Made by a program: the position numbers and the translations under genes. DNA of 64,000 nucleotides. It comes from Burkholderia sp. BCC0506. Its GTDB lineage: Bacteria; Pseudomonadota; Gammaproteobacteria; Burkholderiales; Burkholderiaceae. A model generated the notes under the pieces. It was given only the letters and a program-made list of their open reading frames with translations. It was not told the origin of the DNA and did not search any database. Where the stretch lies: NCBI RefSeq assembly GCF_902833145.1, contig NZ_CADFEN010000005.1, positions 1-64,000 on the forward strand, in the 5' to 3' direction. Below, piece after piece: positions 21,477 to 33,224 of the stretch. Each line of letters begins with the position of its first letter. Position 1 is the first letter of the stretch.

Positions 21477-22292
21477 TCAGTACGACTGCCGGTCGAGGCG
21501 GATTTCCTGCAGGATCGTCGTCGCGATTTCCTCGATCGACTTGTGCGTCGACGACAGCCACTTGATTCCCTCGCGGCGCATCATCGCTTCGGCTTCGTTG
21601 ATCTCGTAGCGGCAGTTCTCGGGCGCCGCGTACTTGCTGCCGGGGCGGCGCTCGTTGCGGATCTCCGACAGGCGCTGCGGGTCGATCGACAGCCCGAACA
21701 GCTTCTCGCTGTACGGCGCCAGCGCCGACGGCAGCTTGCCGCGTTCGAAATCCTCCGGAATCAGCGGATAGTTGGCCGCCTTCACGCCGTACTGCATCGC
21801 GAGATACAGGCTCGTCGGCGTCTTGCCGCTGCGCGACACGCCGACGAGGATCACGTCGGCTTCCGACAGGTTGCGGTTCGACTGGCCGTCGTCGTGCGCG
21901 AGCGAGAAGTTGATCGCCTCGATTCGCGTCTTGTATTCCTCGGTGTCCGCGTTCTGGTGGCCGCGACCCATCGCGTGGCTCGACTTGAGCTCCAGTTCCT
22001 GCTCGAGCGGCTCGACGAAGCGCTGGAACATGTCGAGCACGAGCGCGTTCGAGCGTTTGACGATGTCGTTCGACTCGCTGTCGACGAGCGTCGTGAACAC
22101 GATCGCGCGCCGGCCGTCGTGCACGGCGGCCTCGTTGATCTTCTCGACGGTCGCATAGGCCTTGTCGAGCGAGTCGACGAACGGCACGCGCACGAGGCGG
22201 AATTTCTGGTCGAACTGGGAGAGGATCGAATGCGCGAAGGTTTCGGCAGTGATCCCGGTGCCGTCGGAGACGATGAATACGGTAGGCAGCAT
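21477..22292 (-). CDS. ppsR: Phosphoenolpyruvate synthase regulatory kinase/pyrophosphorylase
   Basis: DUF299-family protein that inactivates PEP synthase by ADP-dependent phosphorylation and reactivates it by phosphorolysis. MLPTVFIVSDGTGITAETFA is the family N-terminus, so 22292 is taken as the start (271 residues) although the frame is open to 22505. The P-loop-like GVSRSGKTPTSLYLA is near residue 150. It is divergent from ppsA, its target, across 376 bp. Confidence 0.94.
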   Translation of the reverse strand: MLPTVFIVSDGTGITAETFAHSILSQFDQKFRLVRVPFVDSLDKAYATVEKINEAAVHDGRRAIVFTTLVDSESNDIVKRSNALVLDMFQRFVEPLEQELELKSSHAMGRGHQNADTEEYKTRIEAINFSLAHDDGQSNRNLSEADVILVGVSRSGKTPTSLYLAMQYGVKAANYPLIPEDFERGKLPSALAPYSEKLFGLSIDPQRLSEIRNERRPGSKYAAPENCRYEINEAEAMMRREGIKWLSSTHKSIEEIATTILQEIRLDRQSY

Positions 22293-22668
22293 GAATCTGG
22301 GCGTCGAGCGTGAAGGGCAGTTGCGCGGGCGGCTGGAGGCGAGCCTCCAGGCGCAGTGACAAGGTCGCGCCACATCCGGCAGCCGGCACGGTAGAATAGC
22401 GGCAACCTGTTGGATAAGCAATTGCGGGGGCAGGGCGCGAACGGCGCCCCGTGGCTGGGCCGCGCGATTCCGGAATTCCCGGCAAGTCTGGCGATTTGTC
22501 TGCAAATATCGCCCTTCTGCCGGGATTTTTGCAAATCGGGTCGGAAGATTTCCGCCGCTGCGAGTGTTTATCTAACAGGTTGCGCAAGACGCGCCGCGCC
22601 TTTTTGCAAGCGCCCGCGTTCGAGCCCACTTGCGCGATCGAGCATTTTTTTCACACTTAGGGGCTTGT
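22293..22668. other. ppsR/ppsA divergent control region
   Basis: 376 bp between the start codons of two functionally linked genes. It must hold both promoters. No hexamer pair with good spacing stands out on either strand, and no coding sequence or strong hairpin was recognised. Confidence 0.5.
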
Positions 22669-25068
<2,400 letters not shown>

Positions 25069-25145
25069 CGATCGGTCATGCAACTTCGTCGAAAGCGCGG
25101 TCCGCCGCGCTTTCGTTGAAGGCAAAATGCAAGGTTCGTGCTATA

Positions 25146-25177
25146 AACACCCCGGTAAGCACCGGGGTGTTTTTTTT
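25146..25177 (+). terminator. Rho-independent terminator after ppsA
   Basis: An 11-bp perfect stem (25146-25156 with 25161-25171) with a 4-nt loop runs directly into a tract of eight or more T. It lies 78 bp after the ppsA stop. Confidence 0.92.
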
Positions 25178-25278
25178 CGTCGGTACGCGCAGGGCCCTCT
25201 CGAGCGTGACGACCGCTTCGCACAGCGGCGAGCGTAGCGAATATAGTGAGCCTCGGGGCGTTTTTTCTGGAGACCACA

Positions 25279-25713
25279 ATGATGTCGGGGCATCTGTTCT
25301 GGTGGGTCGGAGTCGGCGTGCTGGTCGTCGCCGAACTGCTGACCGGCACGTTCTATCTGCTGATGATCGCGCTGGGTTTTCTCGCGGGCGGGTTGCTGCA
25401 ACTGGCCGGTGTCGCGCCGCACGTGCAGATCGGCGCGGCCGCCGCGGTCGCGATCGTCGCGATGATCGTGCTGCGCCGTTCGGGGCTCGGCCGCAAGCAG
25501 AAGCGCGACACGTCGACGAATCCCGACGTCAATCTCGATATCGGCTCGACCGTTACGGTCGACGCGTGGCGCGACGGCCGCGCGCGCGTGCAGTATCGCG
25601 GTGCCGACTGGGACGTCGAGCTCGCGCACGGCGAGCGCGACGATGCGCACGTGTACCAGGTGAGCGCCGTGCGCGGCAATTGCCTCGTGGTCGTGGCGAA
25701 ACCCGCGGGCTGA
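25279..25713 (+). CDS. NfeD-like membrane protein
   Basis: A 144-residue protein with two or three N-terminal membrane helices (WWVGVGVLVVAELLTGTF and a second helix pair to residue ~65) and a C-terminal OB-fold domain (about 80-140), the layout of short NfeD proteins. NfeD partners stomatin-like proteins, and the next gene, 33 bp on, is one, so the two probably form a membrane-quality or microdomain complex. CTGGAG at 25267-25272 favours the ATG at 25279 over the more upstream start in the same frame. Confidence 0.88.
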   Translation: MMSGHLFWWVGVGVLVVAELLTGTFYLLMIALGFLAGGLLQLAGVAPHVQIGAAAAVAIVAMIVLRRSGLGRKQKRDTSTNPDVNLDIGSTVTVDAWRDGRARVQYRGADWDVELAHGERDDAHVYQVSAVRGNCLVVVAKPAG

Positions 25714-25746
25714 TCGTCCGCCCATACAACAAGGAGGGAATACTTC

Positions 25747-26682
25747 ATGGATTCGCTGATCATCTGGGTTATCCTGCTCGTCATCGCGATCGTGATCGTG
25801 TCGAAGACGGTGAAGATCGTGCCGCAGCAACATGCATGGGTGCTCGAACGCTTCGGGCGTTACCACGCGACGCTGTCGCCCGGCCTCAATATCGTGCTGC
25901 CGTTCGTCGATCGCATCGCGTACCGGCACGTGCTGAAGGAAATTCCGCTCGACGTGCCGAGCCAGATCTGTATCACGCGCGACAACACGCAGCTGCAGGT
26001 GGACGGCGTGCTGTACTTCCAGGTGACCGATCCGATGAAGGCGTCCTACGGGTCGAGCAACTTCGTGCTGGCGATCACGCAACTCGCGCAAACCACGCTG
26101 CGCTCGGTGGTCGGCAAGCTCGAACTCGACAAGACGTTCGAGGAGCGCGATTTCATCAACCACAACATCGTGTCGGCGCTCGACCAGGCCGCGGCGAACT
26201 GGGGCGTGAAGGTACTGCGCTACGAGATCAAGGACCTGACGCCGCCGAAGGAGATCCTGCATGCGATGCAGGCGCAGATCACCGCGGAGCGAGAAAAGCG
26301 TGCGCTGATCGCCGCATCCGAAGGCCGCAAGCAGGAGCAGATCAACCTCGCGTCCGGGGCGCGCGAAGCCGCGATCCAGAAGTCCGAAGGCGAGCGGCAG
26401 GCCGCGATCAACCAGGCGCAGGGCGAAGCCGCCGCGATCCTGGCGGTGGCGGAGGCGAACGCGCAGGCGATCCAGAAGATCGCGAGCGCGATCCAGTCGC
26501 AAGGCGGGATGGATGCGGTGAACCTGAAGGTCGCCGAGCAGTATGTCGGCGCGTTCGCGAATCTCGCGAAGCAGGGCAACACGCTGATCGTGCCGTCGAA
26601 CCTGTCGGATCTCGGCACCGCGATTGCGTCGGCGCTGACGATCGTCAAGAACGCGGGCGCGGCGTCTGGCGCGAAGGGCTGA
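25747..26682 (+). CDS. SPFH/stomatin-family protein (QmcA-like)
   Basis: A 311-residue inner-membrane protein. One N-terminal membrane segment (LIIWVILLVIAIVIVSKTV) is followed by the SPFH/band-7 domain starting at VPQQHAWVLERFGRYHATLS. A charged, Ala/Gln/Glu-rich coiled coil occupies about 180-250. Proteins of this kind oligomerise and scaffold membrane microdomains or modulate FtsH. The preceding NfeD-like gene is its usual partner. An AAGGAGGGAA ribosome-binding site precedes the start. Confidence 0.92.
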   Translation: MDSLIIWVILLVIAIVIVSKTVKIVPQQHAWVLERFGRYHATLSPGLNIVLPFVDRIAYRHVLKEIPLDVPSQICITRDNTQLQVDGVLYFQVTDPMKASYGSSNFVLAITQLAQTTLRSVVGKLELDKTFEERDFINHNIVSALDQAAANWGVKVLRYEIKDLTPPKEILHAMQAQITAEREKRALIAASEGRKQEQINLASGAREAAIQKSEGERQAAINQAQGEAAAILAVAEANAQAIQKIASAIQSQGGMDAVNLKVAEQYVGAFANLAKQGNTLIVPSNLSDLGTAIASALTIVKNAGAASGAKG

Positions 26683-26780
26683 GCCCGATGATCGATGCGC
26701 GTGCGGCTGCCGCGTGCGCATCGCCGTGCGGCGAATCGTCGCGCGGCCGGGCGACCGGCCGGCGCGATCCAGGGAATCCA

Positions 26781-26817
26781 AAACGACACGGCCCGCTTCG
26801 AGCGGGCCGTGTCGTTT
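26781..26817. terminator. Bidirectional terminator between the stomatin gene and smpB
   Basis: A 17-bp perfect stem (26781-26797 with 26801-26817) with a 3-nt loop lies between converging genes. A-run and T-run flanks allow it to work in both directions. Confidence 0.88.
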
Positions 26818-26836
26818 GCGATGAACGCCGTGCGTG

Positions 26837-27283
26837 TCAGGTGCCGGCGCGCATGATGCGCGCCTTCTCGCGTTCCCAGTCGCGCTTCTTCTCGGTTTCG
26901 CGCTTGTCGTGCAGCTTCTTGCCCTTCGCGAGCGCGATGTCGCACTTCACGCGGCCGCCCTTGTAGTGGAAGTTCAGCGGCACGAGCGTGTAGCCGCGCT
27001 GCTCGACCTTGCCGATCAGCTTCTTGATTTCCTCACGGTGCAGCAGCAGCTTGCGCGTGCGAACCGGGTCGGGCTTGATGTGCGTCGAAGCTTCGGGCAG
27101 CGGGCTGATATGGGTACCGATCAGGAAGATCTCGGCGTTCTTCACCACGACGTAGCCTTCCTTGATCTGGCCGCGCCCGGCGCGCAGCGCCTTGACTTCC
27201 CAGCCCTCGAGCACGAGCCCCGCCTCGTAGCGTTCCTCGATGTGATAATCGAAGTGCGCTTTCCTGTTGTCGATGATGCTCAT
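26837..27283 (-). CDS. smpB: SsrA-binding protein
   Basis: Partner of tmRNA in trans-translation, delivering it to stalled ribosomes. The OB-fold core includes [20 protein letters not shown] and [16 protein letters not shown]. The basic tail ([20 protein letters not shown]) is the part that enters the empty mRNA channel. Length is 148 residues. It is divergent from ratA, the conserved arrangement in beta- and gammaproteobacteria. Confidence 0.97.
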
Positions 27284-27382
27284 GAAAGGATCGGGCCAAC
27301 TCGTTTAAAATCACGATTTTAGCAAAGCGGGGCGGGAATCGCCCGGCTTGGCGTTTCCACCTTCAGCGATGCCGCGCGATTT

Positions 27383-27820
27383 ATGGCAGATGTCCAGAAA
27401 ACCGTATTGATCCGCCATTCGGCGGAACAGATGTTCGACCTCGTCACCGACGTGGCCGACTACCCCAATTTCCTGCCCTGGTGCGGCGGTGTCGAGGTTC
27501 GCCGTCAGGACGAGAGCGGAATGGAAGCGCGCATCGACATCAACTTCAAGGGCATCAAGCAGCATTTCGCGACGCGCAACACGCAGCAGCGTCCGACGCG
27601 GATCGACATGGAGTTCGCGGACGGGCCGTTCAAGAAGTTCACGGGTTCGTGGCGCTTCATCCCGCTGCGCGCCGATGCGTGCAAGATCGAATTCGCGTTG
27701 CACTACGAGTTTTCGAGCATCCTGCTCGAGAAGATCATCGGGCCGGTGTTCAGCCACATCGCGAACACGTTCGTCGATTCGTTCGTGAAGCGCGCCGACC
27801 AGCGCTACGGAAAGGGGTGA
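27383..27820 (+). CDS. ratA: RatA/Coq10-family START-domain protein
   Basis: A 145-residue polyketide-cyclase/START-domain protein. It matches the family called RatA in E. coli (reported to hinder 70S assembly) and Coq10 in mitochondria (binds ubiquinone). Recognisable segments are VLIRHSAEQMFDLVTDVADY near the start and FADGPFKKFTGSWRF. The next gene, rnfH, starts 4 bp after its stop, and smpB is divergent upstream. The choice between a toxin role and a quinone role cannot be made from sequence. Confidence 0.9.
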   Translation: MADVQKTVLIRHSAEQMFDLVTDVADYPNFLPWCGGVEVRRQDESGMEARIDINFKGIKQHFATRNTQQRPTRIDMEFADGPFKKFTGSWRFIPLRADACKIEFALHYEFSSILLEKIIGPVFSHIANTFVDSFVKRADQRYGKG

Positions 27821-27824
27821 CGCG

Positions 27825-28148
27825 ATGCTGTCGATCGAAGTCTGCTACGCGCTGCCGGACCGCCAGACGCTGATCCCGGTGTCGCTGCCCGAAGGGGCGA
27901 CCGTGCGCTCGGCGATCGACGCGAGCGGCGTGCTCGCGCTGCACCCGGAGATCGATCTCGCGCACGCGAAGACCGGCGTGTACGGGAAGCTCGCGCCGCT
28001 CGACGCGCCGCTCGTCGATCACGACCGCGTCGAGATCTACCGTCCGCTGATCGTCGATCCGAAGCTCGCGCGCCAGCGGCGCGTCGACAAGTCCCGCCGC
28101 GAGGGCTCGATCGAGGGCCGCAAGTGGATGCACAAGGACGCGCGCTGA
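27825..28148 (+). CDS. RnfH-family ubiquitin-like-fold protein
   Basis: A 107-residue protein of the RnfH (RatB/YfjF) family with a beta-grasp fold: IEVCYALPDRQTLIPVSLPE near the start, then EIYRPLIVDPKLARQRR. The basic tail is typical. It is 4 bp downstream of ratA and surely co-transcribed. No biochemical role is well established for the family. Confidence 0.88.
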   Translation: MLSIEVCYALPDRQTLIPVSLPEGATVRSAIDASGVLALHPEIDLAHAKTGVYGKLAPLDAPLVDHDRVEIYRPLIVDPKLARQRRVDKSRREGSIEGRKWMHKDAR

Positions 28149-28190
28149 CGCGCGTTCCGTTCCGACCGATCCGATCAAACGCCGCGGCGC

Positions 28191-29156
28191 TCAGTGGGCC
28201 GCGGCGTTTGCGTTCGTGCGCGCGTTGCCCGGCGTGTCGCCGTGCCGTCGCACCGAGCCGTACACGCCGGCAAGCAGCAGCACGAGCGCGGCGATTTCGA
28301 GTGCGTGCGGCATACGCCGGTCGTACACGAACGCGTACAGCATCGCGAACACGGTTTCGAACACGATCAGCTGGCCGGACAGCGTGAGCGGCAGCCGCTT
28401 CGACGCGGCATTCCACAGCCCGTTGCCGAGCCACGACGCGCCGATCGCGAGCACGAGGTTCAGCAGCCAGAACAACTGCCAGCGCGATGCCGGCACGGCC
28501 GCCTGCACGGTGCCGGCGGGCAGCGCGAGGATCGCCAGCCAGCAGAGCGCACCGACGAGGCCGGTCACGACACCCCACAGCACCGACCATTCGTTGCCGC
28601 CGAAGCGATGATGGCGCTGCAGGTAGCGCGTGTTCGCCACCGCATACCAGGTCCAGCTTGCGAGCGCGCCCGCCGCGCACGCGACGCCCGCGAGCTTCCG
28701 GCCGAGCGTCGTGGCGTGCGCGGCTTCGGACGTAAACAGGTCGACGTTGATGCAGACGATGCCCGCGATCACGAGCGCCAGCGGGGCGGCGAGCCGCCGC
28801 AGCGGCACGGCGCCGTGATCCGCGAGGCCCGCGAGGGTGACGGTCACGGGCAGCACGCCGACGATCAGCGAGCTGGGCGCGATGCCGATCAGGTGCACGG
28901 CGCCGGACAGCAGCATGTAATACGCGACGTTGCCGACGACGGCGAGCTTCACCAGCGCGACGAGATCCTCGCGGGTCAGCCGCGCGAGCAGCGAGCGGGC
29001 GGCGGGCAGGGCGGCCGCGAGCGACACGAGGCCGTACATCGCGTAGCGGCCGGCGCTCAGCAGCAGCGGCGAGAAATCGGTCAGCAGCCGCGGAACGAGA
29101 AACACCATGCCCCACAGGGCGCCTGCCAGGACACCGTACACCACGCCGCGCCGCAT
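28191..29156 (-). CDS. EamA/DMT-superfamily transporter
   Basis: A 321-residue integral membrane protein with about ten helices in two homologous EamA halves, beginning GVVYGVLAGALWGMVFLVPR. The second half ends with LVLLLAGVYGSV. Such proteins export metabolites or amino acids; the substrate is unknown. It converges on rnfH with a 42-bp gap and is read away from the next gene on the left. No regulator is adjacent. Confidence 0.85.
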   Translation of the reverse strand: MRRGVVYGVLAGALWGMVFLVPRLLTDFSPLLLSAGRYAMYGLVSLAAALPAARSLLARLTREDLVALVKLAVVGNVAYYMLLSGAVHLIGIAPSSLIVGVLPVTVTLAGLADHGAVPLRRLAAPLALVIAGIVCINVDLFTSEAAHATTLGRKLAGVACAAGALASWTWYAVANTRYLQRHHRFGGNEWSVLWGVVTGLVGALCWLAILALPAGTVQAAVPASRWQLFWLLNLVLAIGASWLGNGLWNAASKRLPLTLSGQLIVFETVFAMLYAFVYDRRMPHALEIAALVLLLAGVYGSVRRHGDTPGNARTNANAAAH

Positions 29157-29278
29157 CGACCGCTCCGAACGAATGACTGAAGTGCGCGCATCTTAGCGAT
29201 GCCGTCGCGGCGGCGTCTTGTTCAATCCTGCACTCGCGGCATGGTTCGACGCATCGAGCGGCTTCGACGGGCAGCGAA

Positions 29279-29965
29279 TCAATCCTCGACCGGATCGGAT
29301 GCCGCTTCCGTGCCGTCGGCTGCGGCACGGGCGCGCGCCGGGCGGCGCACGGCGCGCAGCTTGCCGCTGTTGCCGCCGCCGCAGTAGAAGCGGTCGTGAC
29401 CGTCGGATTCGAGGCCCGACACGCCGACGCCGGCCGGCATGTCGATCTGCTCGAGCACCTCGCCGGAGCGCGGATCGATGCGTCGCAGGTCGCTCTGGTC
29501 GGCTTCCCACGTGCCGTGCCACAGCTCGCCGTCGACCCACGTCACGCCGGTGACGAAGCGGTTCGATTCGATCGTGCGCAGCACGGCGCCCGAGTGCGGA
29601 TCCACCTGATGAATCTTGCGTTCGCGGTACTGGCCGACCCACAGCGTGCCTTCGGCCCACGCGAGCCCCGAATCGGCGCCCCCGCCGGGCGCCGGGATCG
29701 TCGCGAGCACGCGGCCCGATTCGGGATCGATCTTCTCGATGCGGTCCTCGACGATCTGGAACAGGTGGCGGCCGTCGAACGCGGTGCCCGCGTGCGCGGC
29801 GACGTCGAGCGAACGGACGGTCGTGCCGCGCTCGGGATCGAGCGCATTCAGCTTGTCGCCGGACGCGTACCACACGTGCCGCCCGTCGAACGTGACGCCG
29901 TGCACGCCGTCGACGCCCGGAAACGGGCCGTACTCGCGAAGGATGTCTGCCGTGGAGCGTTTCAT
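29279..29965 (-). CDS. Beta-propeller (YncE/Vgb-like) repeat protein
   Basis: A 228-residue protein built of ~40-residue blades that repeat a [VL]-D-P-x-[ST]-G turn (DPERGTTVRSLD, DPESGRVLATIP, DPHSGAVLRTIE, DPRSGEVLEQID). This is typical of NHL/YncE-like propellers and of glutaminyl-cyclase-like proteins. No signal peptide is seen. The ATG at 29965 is preferred because GAGGTG lies 6 nt before it; another ATG at 29995 would add ten residues. The regulator gene just upstream on the same strand ends at 29997, so they may share a transcript. Function unknown. Confidence 0.7.
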   Translation of the reverse strand: MKRSTADILREYGPFPGVDGVHGVTFDGRHVWYASGDKLNALDPERGTTVRSLDVAAHAGTAFDGRHLFQIVEDRIEKIDPESGRVLATIPAPGGGADSGLAWAEGTLWVGQYRERKIHQVDPHSGAVLRTIESNRFVTGVTWVDGELWHGTWEADQSDLRRIDPRSGEVLEQIDMPAGVGVSGLESDGHDRFYCGGGNSGKLRAVRRPARARAAADGTEAASDPVED

Positions 29966-29996
29966 GTTCGTCACCTCGTCGTTCGATGAGGCCATC

Positions 29997-31217
29997 CTAA
30001 TCTCCCGGCAGCGCAACCGGGAGTAACAAGGTCGTCGCGAATCCGGGCAGCGGCGGCGTCATCCAGCGGCGCGCGCGTCCGCGGCCGAGCGCCTGCACCT
30101 TGCCGGTTTCCGCGAGCGAATCGAGCGCGCGCTGCACGGTGCGCTGGCTGGCGCCGAGCGCGAGCCCCAGCGCGGAGCTCGACCACGCTTCGCCGTCGGC
30201 GAGGAGCGCGAGCACGGCCGCGTGGCGATCGTCGACCGGGCGCGCGAGGACGACGGTTTCGCGCACGCCGAGCGGTTCGAGCGCGAAGCCGCGCGGCGTC
30301 GCGACGACGTTCGCGAGCGGGCGCAGCACCGCGCGCAGCCGGCCGATCTCGACGCGCAGCCGCGCGCGGTGCGATTCGTCGGCCTGTTTCGCGCGGAACG
30401 CGGCGGCGACGAGCGCGTTTCTCGACACGTCGGCCGGCCACGCCTCGCCGAGCGCACGGGCGAGCACGAACAGCACCGGACGCCGCGCGAGCGATACGGT
30501 CGTGCGCGCATCGCGCACCGTGTGGCGGCACGCGTCGACGACAAGCGCATTCGACTCGAACAGCGTCTCGACTTCGTCGAGCGGCACGAGCCGCGACGTA
30601 CCGCGCGCGATGAGCCGCGCGGCCGGTGCGTCGAGCACGCGCGCGGCGGTGTCGACCTCGGCGGTCAGCGCGGCGATGCCGGCGGCGCGGGCGGCGGTTC
30701 GCGCACGGGCAAGCGCCGCCCGGGCCGCGTGCGTGCGGATGCGGCGCATCGCGATGCCGGCCGCGATCAATTCATGGGCGGCGCGCGACGCGGGCGGCAG
30801 CGGCGCGGGATCGAGATGCGCGAGCAGCCGCTCGGCCTCGTCGAGATGGCCGATCAGCAGCAACCGGCGCACGCCGAGATAGCGGGCATGCGCGGCGTTC
30901 GCGCGGTCGCCGTGCGCGTCGAGCGCCGCGCACGCCGCATCGAGCCCGCGCGTCGGCCAGCGCAGGTCGCGCGACGCGAGCGCGATCTCGGCTTCCGCGA
31001 CGACGCAGCGCGCCCGCGCGACCGCCTCCTTCGCACCGAATGCACGGGCGGCGCCGCGCACGAGCGCGCGCGCACGTTCGAAATCGCCCAGTTGCGCCAG
31101 CGCGATCCCGCGCAGCGCGAGCGCCGGCGCATCGTCGCGCAGCGCGACGCGGTTCAGCGCGCCGAGCGCGTCACCGGCCGCGAGCGCGCGCGCGGCCGCC
31201 GTGATCAGCGAATCCAT
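29997..31217 (-). CDS. Helix-turn-helix transcriptional regulator with TPR-like N-terminal half
   Basis: A 406-residue Ala/Arg-rich protein. Residues 1-200 form a row of antiparallel helices (ALRGIALAQLGDFERARALV is TPR-like). The C-terminal part has two possible DNA-binding segments: a winged-helix-like region near 270-320, with RVEIGRLRAVLRPLANVVAT, and a clear helix-turn-helix near 350-385, with SSALGLALGASQRTVQRALD. It is divergent from the DUF899/DUF2182 pair and is probably their regulator; that is inference from position. The operator would lie in 31218-31331. Confidence 0.75.
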   Translation of the reverse strand: MDSLITAAARALAAGDALGALNRVALRDDAPALALRGIALAQLGDFERARALVRGAARAFGAKEAVARARCVVAEAEIALASRDLRWPTRGLDAACAALDAHGDRANAAHARYLGVRRLLLIGHLDEAERLLAHLDPAPLPPASRAAHELIAAGIAMRRIRTHAARAALARARTAARAAGIAALTAEVDTAARVLDAPAARLIARGTSRLVPLDEVETLFESNALVVDACRHTVRDARTTVSLARRPVLFVLARALGEAWPADVSRNALVAAAFRAKQADESHRARLRVEIGRLRAVLRPLANVVATPRGFALEPLGVRETVVLARPVDDRHAAVLALLADGEAWSSSALGLALGASQRTVQRALDSLAETGKVQALGRGRARRWMTPPLPGFATTLLLPVALPGD

Positions 31218-31331
31218 CCGAATCCCGACACACTTGTCACTCCCTGCGGTCCGATGTCCGCCACTAATCTAGCACCACGCACACGGCCCCGTACGCCGTG
31301 CCCGGATACCCATCGGAAGGAGGAACCTGCC

Positions 31332-32096
31332 ATGACGACCCATCTCACCGGAACCCGCGACGAATGGCTGGCCGCACGCCGCGCGCTGCTCGACGCGGAA
31401 AAGGCGCTGACGCGGCAAAGCGACGAACTCGCGCGGCGGCGCCAGGCGCTGCCGTGGGTGCGCGTCGAGAAGACCTACCGGTTCGATACCGAGGCAGGGC
31501 AGGCGACGCTCGACGACCTGTTTCGCGGCCGTTCGCAACTGCTCGTCTATCACTTCATGTTCGGCCCCGACTACAAGGCGGGCTGCCCGTCGTGCTCGGC
31601 GCTCGCCGACGGCTTCGACGGCTTTGCCGTGCATCTGGCGCACCACGACGTGACGCTCGCAGCCGTGTCGCGCGCGCCGCTCGCGAAACTGCTCGCGTAC
31701 CGGCAGCGGATGGGCTGGACGTTCCCGTGGGCGTCGTCGGTCGGCAGCGATTTCAACTTCGACTTCAACGTGTCGTTCACCGAAACGCAGCGGCGCGCGG
31801 GCGACGTCGAATACAACTATGCGCGGGCCGGCCATGCGATGGACATGGATCCGCCGCCGGCGCCCGTCGTGCAGTTCGCGGCCACGTGCGGTACCGACGC
31901 CGTCACCTATTCGCTCGACCGGCCGGGGATGAGCGCATTCGTGCGCGAGGACGGCGCCGTCTATCACACGTATTCGACGTACGCGCGCGGCCTCGACGGA
32001 TTGTGGGGGATGTACCAGTGGCTCGATCGCGCGCCGCGCGGTCGCAACGAGGCCGGCCCGTGGTGGCGCCGTCACGACGAGTACGCGCGCGGCTGA
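31332..32096 (+). CDS. DUF899 thioredoxin-like protein
   Basis: A 254-residue protein of the DUF899 family, with a predicted thioredoxin/AhpC-like fold. The family segment LPWVRVEKTYRFDT is near residue 40, and the redox-type motif GPDYKAGCPSCSALADGFDG supplies a CPSC pair near residue 83. AAGGAGG at 31317-31323 precedes the ATG with 8-nt spacing. The frame is open far upstream, but no family similarity lies there. It pairs with the DUF2182 gene 28 bp downstream. Confidence 0.88.
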   Translation: MTTHLTGTRDEWLAARRALLDAEKALTRQSDELARRRQALPWVRVEKTYRFDTEAGQATLDDLFRGRSQLLVYHFMFGPDYKAGCPSCSALADGFDGFAVHLAHHDVTLAAVSRAPLAKLLAYRQRMGWTFPWASSVGSDFNFDFNVSFTETQRRAGDVEYNYARAGHAMDMDPPPAPVVQFAATCGTDAVTYSLDRPGMSAFVREDGAVYHTYSTYARGLDGLWGMYQWLDRAPRGRNEAGPWWRRHDEYARG

Positions 32097-32124
32097 GCGG
32101 GCCGGCGACGGGCGGGAGCGCGCG

Positions 32125-32943
32125 ATGACGCGAACGACGACCGGGCCGAAAACCGGCGAGACGGCCCCCGATCCGCGGGCATTCGGCGTGGCGGTCGCGG
32201 CCGCGTTCGCGGTCGCCGCGCTGGCGTTGCTGGCGCAGCACGCATCGATGGCCGCAATGGGCGACGAACCGATGTCCGGCGGCTGGATGGCCTCGGCCGC
32301 ATGGCTGCGGCCGTGCGGGCAGGGCGCCGGGCGCGCATTCGCGGCGTTCGCCGGAATGTGGGGCGCGATGACGGTGACGATGATGCTGCCCGTGCTCGCG
32401 CCGCAGCTCTGGCATTACCGGCTGCGCATCGGCCCGCGGCCGGCGCGGTCGGCGTGGCTCGTCGTCGTCGCGGGGGCCGGATATTTCGCGGTCTGGATCG
32501 CGCTCGGGGCGCTCGTGTTTCCGGCCGGCGCGGCATTGACGACGGCCGCCGCCCGGCTGCCGGCACTGGCCCGGGCGATGCCGTTCGCGGCCGGCGTCGT
32601 CGTGCTGGCCGCGGGCGCGCTGCAATTCTCCGGGTGGAAGGCGCGCCGGCTCGCGTGCTGCCGGCACGCGGCGGCGCACGGTGGGCACGTGCCGCGGGCG
32701 GCGGCCGTTACGGCATGGCGGTACGGCGTGCATGCCGCGATCCGATGCGGCGCGTGTTGCGGGAACCTGATGGCCGTCGCGCTGGCGGCCGGCATGATGG
32801 ATCTGCGCGTGATGGCCGCCGTGACGGTGGCCATCGCCGCCGAACGCGTGGCGCCGGCCGGCGGCCGCGTCGCGCGAATCGTCGGTTGTGGGGCGGTGGC
32901 GGGCGGCATCGCGATGATCGTGCGCGCGGTCGGGCTGACGTGA
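32125..32943 (+). CDS. DUF2182 membrane protein
   Basis: A 272-residue integral membrane protein with about seven helices. The family features are present: FAGMWGAMTVTMMLPVLAPQ in a helix, a cytosolic CCRH segment following QFSGWKARRLACC, and a Cys-rich IRCGACCGNLMAV. These Cys/His residues are the reason the family is described as predicted metal-binding. It follows a DUF899 gene, so the two probably act in one redox or metal pathway. Function not established. Confidence 0.85.
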   Translation: MTRTTTGPKTGETAPDPRAFGVAVAAAFAVAALALLAQHASMAAMGDEPMSGGWMASAAWLRPCGQGAGRAFAAFAGMWGAMTVTMMLPVLAPQLWHYRLRIGPRPARSAWLVVVAGAGYFAVWIALGALVFPAGAALTTAAARLPALARAMPFAAGVVVLAAGALQFSGWKARRLACCRHAAAHGGHVPRAAAVTAWRYGVHAAIRCGACCGNLMAVALAAGMMDLRVMAAVTVAIAAERVAPAGGRVARIVGCGAVAGGIAMIVRAVGLT

Positions 32944-33167
32944 GCCGGGGCAGGCAAAAGCCGCTGCGGAGGCGGTCCCGGGCCGCGTGCGGCCGCCGCT
33001 GTCACGCCCGTGTGGCTTCGCCGCGACACGGCCACCTGCCGTCCGGCCGCCGGTTGTGCGAATGGCCCGACGCGGCAGCGAAACGAAAAACGATCGAAAA
33101 CGAACCGAACGGCGATCCGAACGATTCGGCCCCCCAACGGCCGAAACCGGCTAAGCCGTTGTTCGTG

Positions 33168-33198
33168 TTGTGAAAATTCACGGCGCTTCGCGTATAAT
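33168..33198 (+). promoter_or_regulatory. Promoter of guaB
   Basis: A perfect TATAAT (33193-33198) lies 26 bp before the guaB start codon. TTGTGA (33168-33173) is 19 bp upstream of it; the spacing is slightly long. The 281-bp gap 32944-33224 contains no recognised gene. Confidence 0.65.
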
Positions 33199-33224
33199 TC
33201 GCTTTTGCGCCCATAGGATTTGCC

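Noticed and set aside
25090-25115. 11-bp inverted repeat just after ppsA
   Set aside because: No T-run follows; the true terminator is the hairpin at 25146-25177.
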